NCBI GenBank assembly: GCA_023389035.1
Contig: JAEWFC010000030.1
Span: forward strand, 650,230 to 714,229
DNA: 64,000 nt
DNA from: Acidobacteriota bacterium
GTDB taxonomy: Bacteria > Acidobacteriota > Blastocatellia > Pyrinomonadales > Pyrinomonadaceae
Direction of reading: 5' to 3'
Shown here: positions 18,634 to 26,983 of the stretch, one piece after another
How positions within the stretch are numbered: the stretch's first letter is position 1
Layout: each line of letters begins with the position of its first letter
Position numbers and translations under genes: made by a program
Notes under the pieces: model-generated
The model's input: only the letters and a program-made list of their open reading frames with translations
The model's database searches: none
Told to the model about the DNA's origin: nothing

Positions 18634-19167
18634 TTACGACGCCTGATCGCGAAGGCCTGCTGACGCTTTTGCGATCAATGACTTAAACTCCGCTAGCGGC
18701 TTTTCGAGCTTTACCTTTAGAATGCTTCGCCTGGCGTTCAGCACCCAATCGCATTTTGTCTCGACGGCGTCCAGCTCTTCGCGGCTCAGCCGAAATGCTT
18801 CCCGCAGCAGCCTTTTCGCACGGTTCCGGTCGTGGGCCTTATTGCTAATGCCGCGTTTCGTCGCCGTTACGCCGACACGGTGCGTATCCCGTTCGTTCGG
18901 AAAAAGAAAGACCGTCATAAAACGGCCTTCCACTCGCGCACCTTTATCGTAAACACGAAGAAACTCGGCGCGTTTCAGCAGCCGAGCCTCTTTCGGTAAC
19001 GTAAAACTTAGTAATGCTGTACCGTCAGGCGCTTGCGGCCCTTTGCCCGGCGGCGCTTGATCACTGCCCGGCCGTTCTTGGTCGCCATCCGCGCCCTGAA
19101 GCCGTGCTTTTTCGCGCGTCTTCGGTTGTTTGGTTGATAAGTTCTCTGCGGCATAATTACTCTCCAT
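18634..19167 (-). CDS. rnpA: Ribonuclease P protein component, N-terminally extended, rpmH nested inside
   Basis: 177 residues from ATG 19167. The RnpA core begins near residue 58 (FTLPKEARLLKRAEF) and carries the RNR motif (AHDRNRAKRLLREAFR) plus the C-terminal WVLNARR segment. It binds RNase P RNA for tRNA 5' maturation. Between the core and ATG 19167 there is no ATG, GTG or TTG in frame, so translation must begin upstream of rpmH (ATG 19167, or GTG 19176). The extension of about 55 residues is the alternate reading of rpmH (Gln/Pro/Gly-rich). This is the arrangement known from Thermus, where rpmH lies completely within rnpA. Confidence 0.92.
   Translation of the reverse strand: MESNYAAENLSTKQPKTREKARLQGADGDQERPGSDQAPPGKGPQAPDGTALLSFTLPKEARLLKRAEFLRVYDKGARVEGRFMTVFLFPNERDTHRVGVTATKRGISNKAHDRNRAKRLLREAFRLSREELDAVETKCDWVLNARRSILKVKLEKPLAEFKSLIAKASAGLRDQAS
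19008..19154 (-). CDS. rpmH: 50S ribosomal protein L34
   Basis: 48 residues beginning MPQRTYQPNNRRRAKKHG with GFRARMATKNGRAVIKRRR and ending LTVQHY; a standard L34. GGAG lies about 8 nt before ATG 19154. The whole gene is inside the rnpA frame (18634-19167), in another phase, and its start is 13 nt after the rnpA ATG. A sigma70-type promoter precedes both. Confidence 0.96.
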   Translation of the reverse strand: MPQRTYQPNNRRRAKKHGFRARMATKNGRAVIKRRRAKGRKRLTVQHY

Positions 19168-19194
19168 TAAATTCACCCGAAAGTGAAAACCTAG

Positions 19195-19224
19195 AGTTTA
19201 CGAGAAAAAAGCGCCCAATGTCAA
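19195..19224 (-). promoter_or_regulatory. Sigma70-type promoter of the rpmH-rnpA block
   Basis: On the minus strand TTGACA (19224-19219), an 18-bp spacer containing a T run, then TAAACT (19200-19195). The -35 is perfect and the -10 is 4 of 6. It stands about 40 nt before the rnpA/rpmH starts. Confidence 0.75.
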
Positions 19225-19339
19225 AGCAAACCGCGGTAAATTCGGCCGCTCGCGGCGTCTTTGTTCATTCTCAGGCGTCGGCTGCGATCGCCCTCAAAAT
19301 ACACGGCCGGCTCCCGAGCTTTCGTGCTCCGAATGTCGC

Positions 19340-19407
19340 CGCGGGGCTGAGATACAGACTGTCGGTGCTCAGCCCCGCGTTCTGGGTGCTCAGCCCCGCG
19401 TTTTTTT
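19340..19407 (+). terminator. Terminator-like structure with a duplicated 3' arm
   Basis: A 12-nt arm CGCGGGGCTGAG (19340-19351) is perfectly complementary to two copies of CTCAGCCCCGCG (19368-19379 and 19389-19400). The second copy is followed directly by seven T residues. Pairing with the second copy makes a terminator; pairing with the first would block it. The rest of the 19225-19575 interval shows no gene. Confidence 0.6.
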
Positions 19408-19575
19408 GCCGTCAGCAACGGCTGTCAAAGTGCCGGTCATCGCCCGCATCATGCATTTGAGGCACCGGCCATCATCTGCGTGATCATAGGGCCCATCACA
19501 TTAAAACAAAAATCTCTAGTCCGTTTTTGTTTTAGGAATGCAACAGGTAGTTATCTATGGTACACTCTGAGCATT

Positions 19576-19983
19576 ATGGCAAGATCCTGGAGAATAATAC
19601 CGAAGGGCGAGACCCGCGCACAGTGGGCTGACCTGTATGTGACGCTGAACAGCAAAGGAACGATCGTGATGAACAAGGCCGCGTACGAAAAGCTGAAAAG
19701 CCCCGAGGCCTTTTTGCTGCTGTATGAGGACGTAAACCGTACCATTGGACTGCGGCCGACGAACGCCAGCCGGCCGGACGCACATCGGGTACAGCGGTCC
19801 GGCCGCCACGGCGGAAAAAAGATCACCGCATTTCAGCTGCTCACCGAGTGCGGCCTGATCGTCAAAGAAACCCTCGAATTCCACGACGCCGAAATCGACC
19901 CCAGCGGCATCCTCATCCTGGACCTAAGAACCGCAAGAGCCTCAAACCGCGCCCTAAATCATCCGACACGGAAAGAGAAATAG
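19576..19983 (+). CDS. Hypothetical protein, about 135 residues
   Basis: From ATG 19576 (MARSWRIIPKGETRAQWADL). The product is a mixed alpha/beta soluble protein with a basic Ser/Arg/Gly loop in the middle (HRVQRSGRHGGKK) and an Asp/Glu-rich strand near the end (EIDPSGILILDLR). No domain recognised; no signal peptide. The frame could extend upstream to 19480, but the extension looks non-coding. It is alone between the duplicated-arm terminator and repeat copy A. A real gene is likely from the clear amphipathic pattern and absence of a better frame. Confidence 0.6.
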   Translation: MARSWRIIPKGETRAQWADLYVTLNSKGTIVMNKAAYEKLKSPEAFLLLYEDVNRTIGLRPTNASRPDAHRVQRSGRHGGKKITAFQLLTECGLIVKETLEFHDAEIDPSGILILDLRTARASNRALNHPTRKEK

Positions 19984-20001
19984 CAGTCCCGCGCGGGGCG
20001 G

Positions 20002-20188
20002 TTCGACAGCCACATTGGCTGGATCGCGTAGCGATCGCGTGAATGTAGCCGTGGGTGATAACCCACGGTACTTTGTGATCGGCGGGGCGTCGCGTTAGCG
20101 ACGGTTGAACGCGTTCAATTGTCGCTACGCGACAGCGTATTCGTACCATAGTTCCGTGGGTTGTCACCCACGGCTACATTGACCTTAC
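20002..20188. repeat. Palindromic repeat, copy A (inverted partner at 26805-26983)
   Basis: About 180 bp built of nested palindromes: GATCGCGTAGCGATCGCG, CCGTGGGTGATAACCCACGG, GTCGCGTTAGCGAC, TGTCGCTACGCGACA and CCGTGGGTTGTCACCCACGG. Nearly identical to the reverse complement of 26805-26983, with only a few mismatches or indels. No reading frame inside it is credible. Behaves like a REP/MITE-class element; no transposase or RAYT gene is in the window. The remaining bases to 20344 show nothing. Confidence 0.85.
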
Positions 20189-20344
20189 CGCTACGCGGCG
20201 AAATCGAAACCCTCTTCGTTCGGAACTAGCTGCTGATCGATTCTTATGGGTGGTGATCCGGGGCTAATGCCCAATTCACTTTTAATGACCTAAACCTTTG
20301 CCTAAAGGCAACGGAAATCGGGTAACTTCCGCCGGACTGTTGTG

Positions 20345-20806
20345 CTAATCGACGCTGAAGGCGGCTTCGGGGATCTGGGCGGTTTCCTTGCCTTGGCGGT
20401 TATCGAAGACGGCGAAGTAGACGCCGGGCTGGAGAAGCCTGCCGACCTGGACACCGGGTTTTTGGCCGGTGGCGACGATGGTCTCGTGTTCTTCGCCGGC
20501 TTTTAGTTTCTTGTAGTTCGCTTCATCGACGACCGCGAAGGCGATGGTGCGGTCGGGGCCGAGAACTGAAAATCCGCCCTTTAGTATCGCACGGCGGTTT
20601 AGATCGATCTTGAAATCCAGCGTCTTGCCGGCATCGACCGATAGCGGGCCGGTGATGAATTCGCCACGCGTGAACAAACGTTTCGGAGCGGCATTGGCCT
20701 CACGAGATGACTCGGGCGGGTTCGCCACGAAGATGACGATGAACGCCAGAGCGGCGATAAAGAATATCGCAGCGATCTGGAATATCGTTCGTCGGGTCTT
20801 ATCCAT
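20345..20806 (-). CDS. Membrane-anchored hypothetical protein
   Basis: 153 residues. One N-terminal membrane segment (about 8-27: IFQIAAIFFIAALAFIVIFVA) after a basic DKTRR start, then a periplasmic beta-rich domain. The pattern GPLSVDAGKTLDFKIDLN ... VLGPDRTIAFAVVDEANY ... LLQPGVYFAVFDNRQ suggests a small beta-sandwich. No family recognised with confidence. It is followed by genes for further small envelope proteins on the same strand. Confidence 0.7.
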   Translation of the reverse strand: MDKTRRTIFQIAAIFFIAALAFIVIFVANPPESSREANAAPKRLFTRGEFITGPLSVDAGKTLDFKIDLNRRAILKGGFSVLGPDRTIAFAVVDEANYKKLKAGEEHETIVATGQKPGVQVGRLLQPGVYFAVFDNRQGKETAQIPEAAFSVD

Positions 20807-20908
20807 CTGAAGGCAGTTGCGGCGGAACCACTAGAAATGTATCAGCAAAAACACAAAAAAGGCGAGACCTTTTTCGGGTCCCGCCTTTTGGAAAACGACA
20901 GAGGTTAA

Positions 20909-21610
20909 TTAATTTGCTGCTACAACCTTGCTTGCTCCGGACGTCTTCTTATCGATGTTCGTCGGCGTGCCGGAATAGGTGACCGTGCTCGCACCTGAAA
21001 GGTCGGCCTTGAGATCGCCCGAAACGTTTACCGATACCTTGCTTGCACCGCTAGCGTCGACAAATGCATTTACGCTCGAAACGCTTGCAGCGTCCACCTT
21101 CGACGCTCCGCTCACATCCACGGTCAGGTCGCGGGTCTGGCCGGCGAGCATCACCTTCGAAGCACCGCTGGTATCAACCGTGAGTTTTTCGTTGCTGACA
21201 TCTGCGAGCGAGACCTTTGCCACGCCGGAGACCTCGAGCCGTTCGATATCGGGTGCACCGATGCGGATCGTCATACGCGTCTTTGAACGGATGCGTTTTT
21301 CCGAGGAGATCTCGAGCACGCCGTTATGCACTTCGGTCTTGATCAGCGGCAAAAGGTTGTCGTCAGCCTCGACCTCGACGCTGAACTCTTTTTGAGCAAC
21401 GATCTCGACATTGAAAACGCCGCCGACCTCTATGGCTTTAAAGCCTGAAAGGCCGCGCTTCTCGGTCACAACGTTCCCGGACCCTCGTTCACCGCGTTTG
21501 AATGTGAAATTAAAGGCACCGATGTCAGCCTTTCCAAATGACGTAAAATTTGCGAAAACGACGCCTACCAACAGGGCAAGAACAAAAATTATAAAGCCGA
21601 TCTTTTTCAT
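20909..21610 (-). CDS. DUF2807 (head GIN domain) envelope protein
   Basis: 233 residues from ATG 21610, which has a strong GGAGGAAA Shine-Dalgarno; the longer frame to 21658 lacks one. N-terminal signal/anchor (MKKIGFIIFVLALLVGVVF). The body is a right-handed repetitive beta structure: repeated SGASKV units (TSGASKVMLAG, VSGASKVDAAS, ASGASKVSVN, LSGASTVTYS, TSGASKVVAAN) together with GFKAIEVGGVFNVEI, the hallmark of the DUF2807 auto-transporter-adhesin-like family. Probably exported; function unknown. Confidence 0.88.
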   Translation of the reverse strand: MKKIGFIIFVLALLVGVVFANFTSFGKADIGAFNFTFKRGERGSGNVVTEKRGLSGFKAIEVGGVFNVEIVAQKEFSVEVEADDNLLPLIKTEVHNGVLEISSEKRIRSKTRMTIRIGAPDIERLEVSGVAKVSLADVSNEKLTVDTSGASKVMLAGQTRDLTVDVSGASKVDAASVSSVNAFVDASGASKVSVNVSGDLKADLSGASTVTYSGTPTNIDKKTSGASKVVAAN

Positions 21611-21755
21611 GATTTCCTCCGGGGTTTTACCTCGCTGATGTGTGAAAACGAAACGCACGCGGCTAAAGTTCGGAGAAAATCATCGGCGGGCAAAAAAATG
21701 GAGCAGGCCGAATATCAGCCTGCTCGCGGTTAAACCTTAGTTCAAGACGCCGAAA

Positions 21756-22202
21756 CTAGTCTCGGCAGTATCCCTCAGAGCCCTTGGTTATAACGACGCA
21801 GTTCTTTTTCTCCTGCAGCCATTTCATACCTGTCTCTTCGGCGGTCGCCTTTTTGATCGATTCGGTCTTGCCGTTTCGAGTAAATTCGATGGTGTCGCCC
21901 TTGGCGGTCCCTTCGTATTTCTTCGAGCCGTCAAGGTCCTTGATCTCGATATCGAATTTCTCGCCTTTCGCCTCGACATTGAGATATGTGCCCTCGACAC
22001 CCGGCCAGCGGCCGACGAACGCGGCGCCGGGAGCCTTAGGATCGACCGGTGTTTTGTCCTCGGCGTTCGGAACGATGCTGGGCACGGCGGTCGGTGAAGC
22101 CGCGGGTTTCGTATTGTCGCCGGCCGGCGGTGTTTCCGGTGTGCAGGCTGCAAGCGTAAACGCCGCCAGGGAAAAAAATGTAAGCAAAATAGATCTTCTC
22201 AT
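21756..22202 (-). CDS. Hypothetical lipoprotein
   Basis: 148 residues from ATG 22202 (GGAG about 10 nt upstream). Signal peptide with lipobox LAAC (RRSILLTFFSLAAFTLAAC), a Pro/Thr/Ala-rich linker, then a small beta domain (GRWPGVEGTYLNVEAKGEKFDIEI ... KYEGTAKGDTIEFTRNG) ending in a Cys-containing tail (KKNCVVITKGSEGYCRD, possible disulfide). Not assigned to a named family. The 282 bp upstream to the next gene holds a CCCGGAAGCGTTCCGGG palindrome and no gene. Confidence 0.8.
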   Translation of the reverse strand: MRRSILLTFFSLAAFTLAACTPETPPAGDNTKPAASPTAVPSIVPNAEDKTPVDPKAPGAAFVGRWPGVEGTYLNVEAKGEKFDIEIKDLDGSKKYEGTAKGDTIEFTRNGKTESIKKATAEETGMKWLQEKKNCVVITKGSEGYCRD

Positions 22203-22484
22203 TGTATTTAACTCCAAAAAACGTCTCATCCCGGAAGCGTTCCGGGTGCCGCCAAGGCCGGATGCCTTACGGCTTTCGTCAGCTAAACACACGTCTTTCG
22301 CGAGCCTGCTGCACCGGTAAGTTCGGACCGATATTTTCCGGCATTTTGTTGCCGATGATCGTGTCGCTAGGGATGCAATAGCTCCGCATGTTCGTTCTTT
22401 CGATAGCCGTTCGGGCGATAGAACGTGCGGACGGGCGAAACTTGCAGCAGATCGCGATATTTTTTTTTGCGCGAGGCACCTGGG

Positions 22485-22721
22485 TTAATCGTCGTCGTCA
22501 GCGAACTCTTGCGGGTCGCAAGTTCGGCAGAGCGGTTTGATGGATAGGATCGAATCGCTATCGTCCTTCACGAGTACATTGCAAACCGGGCAAATCGCGT
22601 TTCGATGCATGCAGCCGAGATCGTAGGCGTTGCCGCCCTCGCGTTCCGTGACGAACTGGACCGTAGTTTCGCGGCGGCAGATCCCGCATTCCACATTGCT
22701 GCCTACGTCGATGGTGTTCAT
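22485..22721 (-). CDS. Small zinc-ribbon-like protein
   Basis: 78 residues with four CxxC-type elements: CGIC (about 12), a GCMHRN Cys/His pair, CPVC and CRTC. These would make one or two metal sites. The C-terminus is acidic (QEFADDDD). AGGAGAAA precedes ATG 22721. Function unknown; it precedes no obvious partner, though it is close upstream-to-downstream with the DUF445 gene. Confidence 0.75.
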   Translation of the reverse strand: MNTIDVGSNVECGICRRETTVQFVTEREGGNAYDLGCMHRNAICPVCNVLVKDDSDSILSIKPLCRTCDPQEFADDDD

Positions 22722-22769
22722 ATAAGGTTTCTCCTACGTTAACGCCGACGATAACCACACGCCCGCAAA

Positions 22770-24398
22770 CTACATTATCTCGCGGAAATAGAGGATCGCA
22801 CCCTGAACAAGTCCGATGATCAAGCCGAAAGCGGCTCCAAAGAGCTCGATCGTCCGCAGATGTTCCTTCGCGACCGACATCACCAGGGCCTCGAGCTTTT
22901 CGACGGGATAATTCATTATTTTCTGCCTGACGACGTTGCCGACATCGAATTCCTTGATCGCCTCAGGCAGTTTCTCGCGGATCGCGGCGATGATCGTATC
23001 GGCAAAGGTCTCGCTGGCCGAGACGAGCTTTTCTTCCTCGATCTTGTCAGAGAGCTTTCCGATCGGAGCCGCAAGCAGCTGATCGATCTGGCGTGAAAGC
23101 ATATCGTTCACGAGCCGCGCGGTGTTTTCGCCCGCGATGATCGACAGCAATCCCTTGGCGAGCATCGATTTGAGCTTTGCCTCGGACTCAGGGTGAACAT
23201 TTCGCAGGATCGAATCAATGCTGTGCGGACGCAGCGTGTCGATGGAGTCTGAAACGTAGCGCGAGATCGAACGCCGCATTTCTTCGCCGCGGACGAGCTT
23301 GACGAGCGAGCTGGTTACCTGCTGCTTGAAACGAGCGAGCTGGTCGGGGTCGATCGTCCCGATCACCTCGGGTAGCGGCCGGGCCATTGCGTTGTCGATG
23401 GTGGTGTTGATGAAGCTAGCGGCTTCCTCGGCAAAGACATCGCCCTTGAGCGTTTCCTCGATCCGCTTGGGCAAGCTGTCGTTGACCAGATCATCTACCT
23501 CGCCGAGCAGATTCTCGCGCGAAACGAATATCTTTTTAAAGAACGGCAAATTCTCGTAATAGGTGTGAACTTCCTTTTTGATCAGCGAGCTTATCTGGTT
23601 GCGCGTACGTTCGGCGGCGGCGATCTCGGTCAGATGATGCGTGACCGGCGCGACCTGCTCGGCGGCTTTTTCTTTAAGCAGGTCGATAGCATCGGTGGTG
23701 AACATCTCGCCGATCGGCGTTGTGGTGTTCACGAGATCGTCGATACGCCGGCCGACAAAATCCGCGATGGCTTTTTCGATAGCAGGCGAATTCAGCGCCG
23801 ACGCGATTCGTTCGTCGACGAACGCCAGGATCTTTTCGTAGTTTTCGTCCGAGATCACGCCCGACACGCGGCGCGAAAGCACCTCGTCAACGCGACGTTC
23901 GACAAACGCGCTGATCGCGGCCTGCGTGTCGTCGTTTTTCAGGATGCGCTCGACGTGCTCGGCGATGGTGAACTGCAGCGATGTGATCGCATCGAGCACC
24001 GGCCCGCGAAGATTCGGCGGCAGCGTCTCGACCAGCGAAGGATAATTTTGTGCGAGCAGGTCGCGGGTATAACCGTCGATAACACCGCGGATCTTTGTCC
24101 GCAGAAAATCCTTGCCGACCAGCTCTTCCATTATCGTTTCCTGTGAAACTAGCTCCTCGCCTACGGCCTTGCCGATCGCCGCCGCCAGCCGATCGCGATG
24201 CCGCGGGATCATTCCCTGCGGCACGACCGTTATCCCGAGCAGCTTGAACGGACGCCGCGGACGAAACAGCATACGGATCGCAAGCCACGCGCCTGCGTAG
24301 CCGTGAACGGTCGCAAAGACGATCAGCAGCAGTATCTGGACGCGAATGTCCTTAAACCACGGCCAGAGCGTATTTGCGAACTCGTTGATGCTTTCCAT
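22770..24398 (-). CDS. DUF445 family membrane protein
   Basis: 542 residues. One membrane segment near the N-terminus (about 20-45, VQILLLIVFATVHGYAGAW) followed by LAIRMLFRPRRPF and GMIPRHRDRLAAAIGKAVGEELVSQETI, the DUF445 signature, then a long run of amphipathic helices and a hydrophobic C-terminal segment (LFGAAFGLIIGLVQGAILYF). The family is of unknown biochemical function (YjiN/YheB-like). It ends the left-reading group 20345-24802. Confidence 0.9.
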   Translation of the reverse strand: MESINEFANTLWPWFKDIRVQILLLIVFATVHGYAGAWLAIRMLFRPRRPFKLLGITVVPQGMIPRHRDRLAAAIGKAVGEELVSQETIMEELVGKDFLRTKIRGVIDGYTRDLLAQNYPSLVETLPPNLRGPVLDAITSLQFTIAEHVERILKNDDTQAAISAFVERRVDEVLSRRVSGVISDENYEKILAFVDERIASALNSPAIEKAIADFVGRRIDDLVNTTTPIGEMFTTDAIDLLKEKAAEQVAPVTHHLTEIAAAERTRNQISSLIKKEVHTYYENLPFFKKIFVSRENLLGEVDDLVNDSLPKRIEETLKGDVFAEEAASFINTTIDNAMARPLPEVIGTIDPDQLARFKQQVTSSLVKLVRGEEMRRSISRYVSDSIDTLRPHSIDSILRNVHPESEAKLKSMLAKGLLSIIAGENTARLVNDMLSRQIDQLLAAPIGKLSDKIEEEKLVSASETFADTIIAAIREKLPEAIKEFDVGNVVRQKIMNYPVEKLEALVMSVAKEHLRTIELFGAAFGLIIGLVQGAILYFREIM

Positions 24399-24418
24399 TT
24401 ATCGGCGTGTGTCGCTGA

Positions 24419-24802
24419 TCAGAATATCTGGAATCCTTTGGACCGAAGGCAAAACTCGGAAAACTCCTTCACCCAATCATGGTCGACCGAATAGTTCTTC
24501 CACTGCTCGTCCTCGTCCTTATGAAGCGTGCCGTCGTCAGGCTCGTCGGTGATCGAGCCGTCGGCGTAGATGCGTTTATTTGGTGCGAGCTTCGGCAAGA
24601 TCACGTCGCGCAGCTTTTCGCCGATCATGTGAGCGTCTTCGAGGTCGACCTTTACGCCCATCGCGTTATACGCCATCTGCCGAACCTTGCCCTCGCTCAG
24701 CAGGTCGAGGCTTTTGATCACTTCGAGAGCCGCCTTCCACGTCCAGACGTTTGCGTTAAATTCATAGCCCTCGGAACCCATATCGTGAAGTGTGAAACTC
24801 AT
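24419..24802 (-). CDS. Hypothetical protein, 127 residues
   Basis: Soluble, mostly helical, acidic protein (MSFTLHDMGSEGYEFNANVWTW at the start, split by Gly-Ser; LPKLAPNKRIYADGSITDEPDDGTLHKDEDEQW later). Two Trp-rich patches. No family recognised. It lies 20 bp upstream of the DUF445 gene in the same direction, so probably cotranscribed, and is divergent from purM. Confidence 0.65.
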   Translation of the reverse strand: MSFTLHDMGSEGYEFNANVWTWKAALEVIKSLDLLSEGKVRQMAYNAMGVKVDLEDAHMIGEKLRDVILPKLAPNKRIYADGSITDEPDDGTLHKDEDEQWKNYSVDHDWVKEFSEFCLRSKGFQIF

Positions 24803-24905
24803 AGCTTTGATCCGTATGACGATGCTAATTGTGAATGGATAGAATAGTCAATGAATGCGGCGGCGGTCTATAATCGTCCTTCGGCCCAGTTTAACTCAAA
24901 CCATT

Positions 24906-25967
24906 ATGGAAAGATCGATCTCTTATTCGGACGCCGGCGTTTCGATCGACAACGCCAACCGTGCCGTCGCCAAGATACGCGAATACGCGAAGGCGACTTT
25001 CAACGAGCGCACGCTGACCGAGATCGGCAGCTTTGGCGGTATGTTTTCCGGAGCGTTTCCGGGAATGTCCGACCCGATCCTGGTCGCCTCGGCCGACGGC
25101 GTCGGGACAAAACTAAAACTCGCGTTCGAGACCGGAATTCACAATACGGTCGGCGCCGATCTGGTCAACCATTGCGTAAACGACATCCTTGTCCAAGGCG
25201 CTCGCCCGCTTTTCTTTCTGGATTATTTCGCGACCGGAAAGCTCGAGCCCGACGTTACCGCGTCCGTCGTTGAGGGAATGGCACGGGCCTGTAAAGAGAA
25301 CGGCTGCGTGCTGCTCGGCGGCGAAACTGCCGAAATGCCCGATTTTTATCCGCCCGGTGAGTACGACCTGGCCGGATTCATCGTCGGTGTGGTCGATAAA
25401 CCGAAGGTGATCGACGGAAGATCGATCGTTCCGGGCGACATTGTGCTGGGAATTCCTTCTAACGGGCTGCAGACCAACGGATATTCGCTCGCAAGGAAGC
25501 TTTTCTTTGAGGTTGGTAATTACAAAGTAGATACTTTTCTCGACGAACTCGGCTCGACGGTCGGCGAATCGCTGCTCGCCACCCACCAAAGCTTCCTTCC
25601 GCAGATCGCCCCGCTGCTTGATCTTGCAGGCGGAAACCCAAGCGGTAGCGAGGGTGCCAGTCGGCAAAGAGGAATTATAAAAGGGCTCGCACACATCACC
25701 GGCGGCGGATTCCTCGAAAACATTCCGCGAATCCTGCCCGACGGCGTCTCCGTTGAGATCAACCGCGGCACCTGGCCCGAACTCCCCGTCTTCAGCCTGA
25801 TGCAGACGCTCGGAAACGTCTCCGACCACGAAATGTTCCGCACCTTCAACATGGGCATCGGAATGGTGGTGATCTGTTCTGACGATGAGGCAAAGGTGCT
25901 TCTAAACGAAGGCCTCCATCAGATCGGCCGTGTGGTCGAGGGCGATCGTGAGGTGTTAATACGTTGA
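24906..25967 (+). CDS. purM: Phosphoribosylformylglycinamidine cyclo-ligase (AIR synthetase)
   Basis: 353 residues from ATG 24906. The start SYSDAGVSID, the nucleotide-binding loop VGTKLKLAFETG, VNHCVNDILVQGARPLFFLDY, GGETAEMPDFY and HITGGGFLENIPRILP are PurM signatures. It converts FGAM to AIR in purine synthesis using ATP. It is followed 62 bp later by purN, an expected purine-gene pair. Confidence 0.97.
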   Translation: MERSISYSDAGVSIDNANRAVAKIREYAKATFNERTLTEIGSFGGMFSGAFPGMSDPILVASADGVGTKLKLAFETGIHNTVGADLVNHCVNDILVQGARPLFFLDYFATGKLEPDVTASVVEGMARACKENGCVLLGGETAEMPDFYPPGEYDLAGFIVGVVDKPKVIDGRSIVPGDIVLGIPSNGLQTNGYSLARKLFFEVGNYKVDTFLDELGSTVGESLLATHQSFLPQIAPLLDLAGGNPSGSEGASRQRGIIKGLAHITGGGFLENIPRILPDGVSVEINRGTWPELPVFSLMQTLGNVSDHEMFRTFNMGIGMVVICSDDEAKVLLNEGLHQIGRVVEGDREVLIR

Positions 25968-26028
25968 GCCGATCCGCAGCTCTTTTTTGTCTAACAAGAT
26001 CCGGCCGTTCCATGCCGTTCAATACTTA

Positions 26029-26619
26029 ATGAAGATCGGCATTCTCATCTCAGGCCGCGGGTCTAATATGGCGGCGATCATCGACGCTGTGCAGGGCGGC
26101 GAGATAGCCGGTGCAGAGGTCGCGGTCGTCATCAGCGACAAGGCTGACGCCGCGGGCCTTGAAAGGGCACGCCGACGCGGTGTCGAAACACGGGTGATCG
26201 AACGAAAACGACGCGCCGCGCCTGACGCTGCCTTAAAGACTCGCGAGGAGCACGATACCGAGATCGTCGCCGAACTCCAGAAACGCGGCGTCGAGCTGGT
26301 CTGCCTCGCGGGCTATATGCGTCTGCTGTCGCCGGTATTTGTAGATGCCTTCGCGAACCGCATCATCAACATTCACCCATCTCTCCTTCCCGCATACCCC
26401 GGTCTCAACGTCCACGAACGCGTCCTCGCCGCCGGCGAAAACACCTCCGGCTGCACCGTCCATTTCGTCGACGAACTCCTCGACCACGGCGACGTCATCC
26501 TCCAACGCTCCGTCCCCGTCCTCGCCACCGACACCCCCGAAACCCTAGCCGCCCGCATCCTCAAAATAGAACACGAAACCTACGTCGCCGCGATCAAAAA
26601 GATCGTGGGAGATCTTTGA
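26029..26619 (+). CDS. purN: Phosphoribosylglycinamide formyltransferase
   Basis: 196 residues from ATG 26029. GILISGRGSNMAAI is the GAR-binding loop; INIHPSLLPAYPG has the catalytic Asn-His pair with the following DHGD (ELLDHGDVILQ) supplying the conserved Asp. It formylates GAR with 10-formyl-THF. The Pro/Ser-rich codon bias of the region 26370-26560 produces long shadow frames but the purN frame is clearly the real one. Confidence 0.97.
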   Translation: MKIGILISGRGSNMAAIIDAVQGGEIAGAEVAVVISDKADAAGLERARRRGVETRVIERKRRAAPDAALKTREEHDTEIVAELQKRGVELVCLAGYMRLLSPVFVDAFANRIINIHPSLLPAYPGLNVHERVLAAGENTSGCTVHFVDELLDHGDVILQRSVPVLATDTPETLAARILKIEHETYVAAIKKIVGDL

Positions 26620-26804
26620 TACGCCGTTGGTCGGAGCCACGCGATTGATATGCTCTGCACCGTCGGTGCGGCGCTCCCCAATGCCGGAGGCGTAGTTGGA
26701 AATTAGCCTGCGGTGAAACCAACAGAAAAAATCCTGCACCGAAGGGTGCGGCGGAATTATCCGTTATCCCCAAGCCGGGCCGTGTCGAGTCGCCGCGTTG
26801 CGGC

Positions 26805-26983
26805 AAGGTCAATGTAGCCGTGGGTGACAACCCACGGCTATGGTACGAATACGCTGTCGCGTAGCGACAATTGAACGCGTTCAACCGTCGCTAACGCGAC
26901 GCCCCGCCGATCACAAAATACCGTGGGTTATCACCCACGGCTACATTCACGCGATCGCTACGCGATCGAGCCAATGTGTCGAA
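26805..26983. repeat. Palindromic repeat, copy B (inverted relative to copy A)
   Basis: Same about 180-bp nested-palindrome element as 20002-20188, in opposite orientation, with only a few differences (for example ATTTTGTG versus ACTTTGTG). Its right end (GATCGAGCCAATGTGTCGAA) abuts the mnmA remnant. The stretch 26620-26804 between purN and this copy contains two further short palindromes (GCACCGTCGGTGC, GCACCGAAGGGTGC) and no gene. Confidence 0.85.

Noticed and set aside
19913..20167. Frames sharing MVRIRCRVATIERVQ in both palindromic elements
   Set aside because: They are translations of the repeat itself, also seen at 26840-27091.
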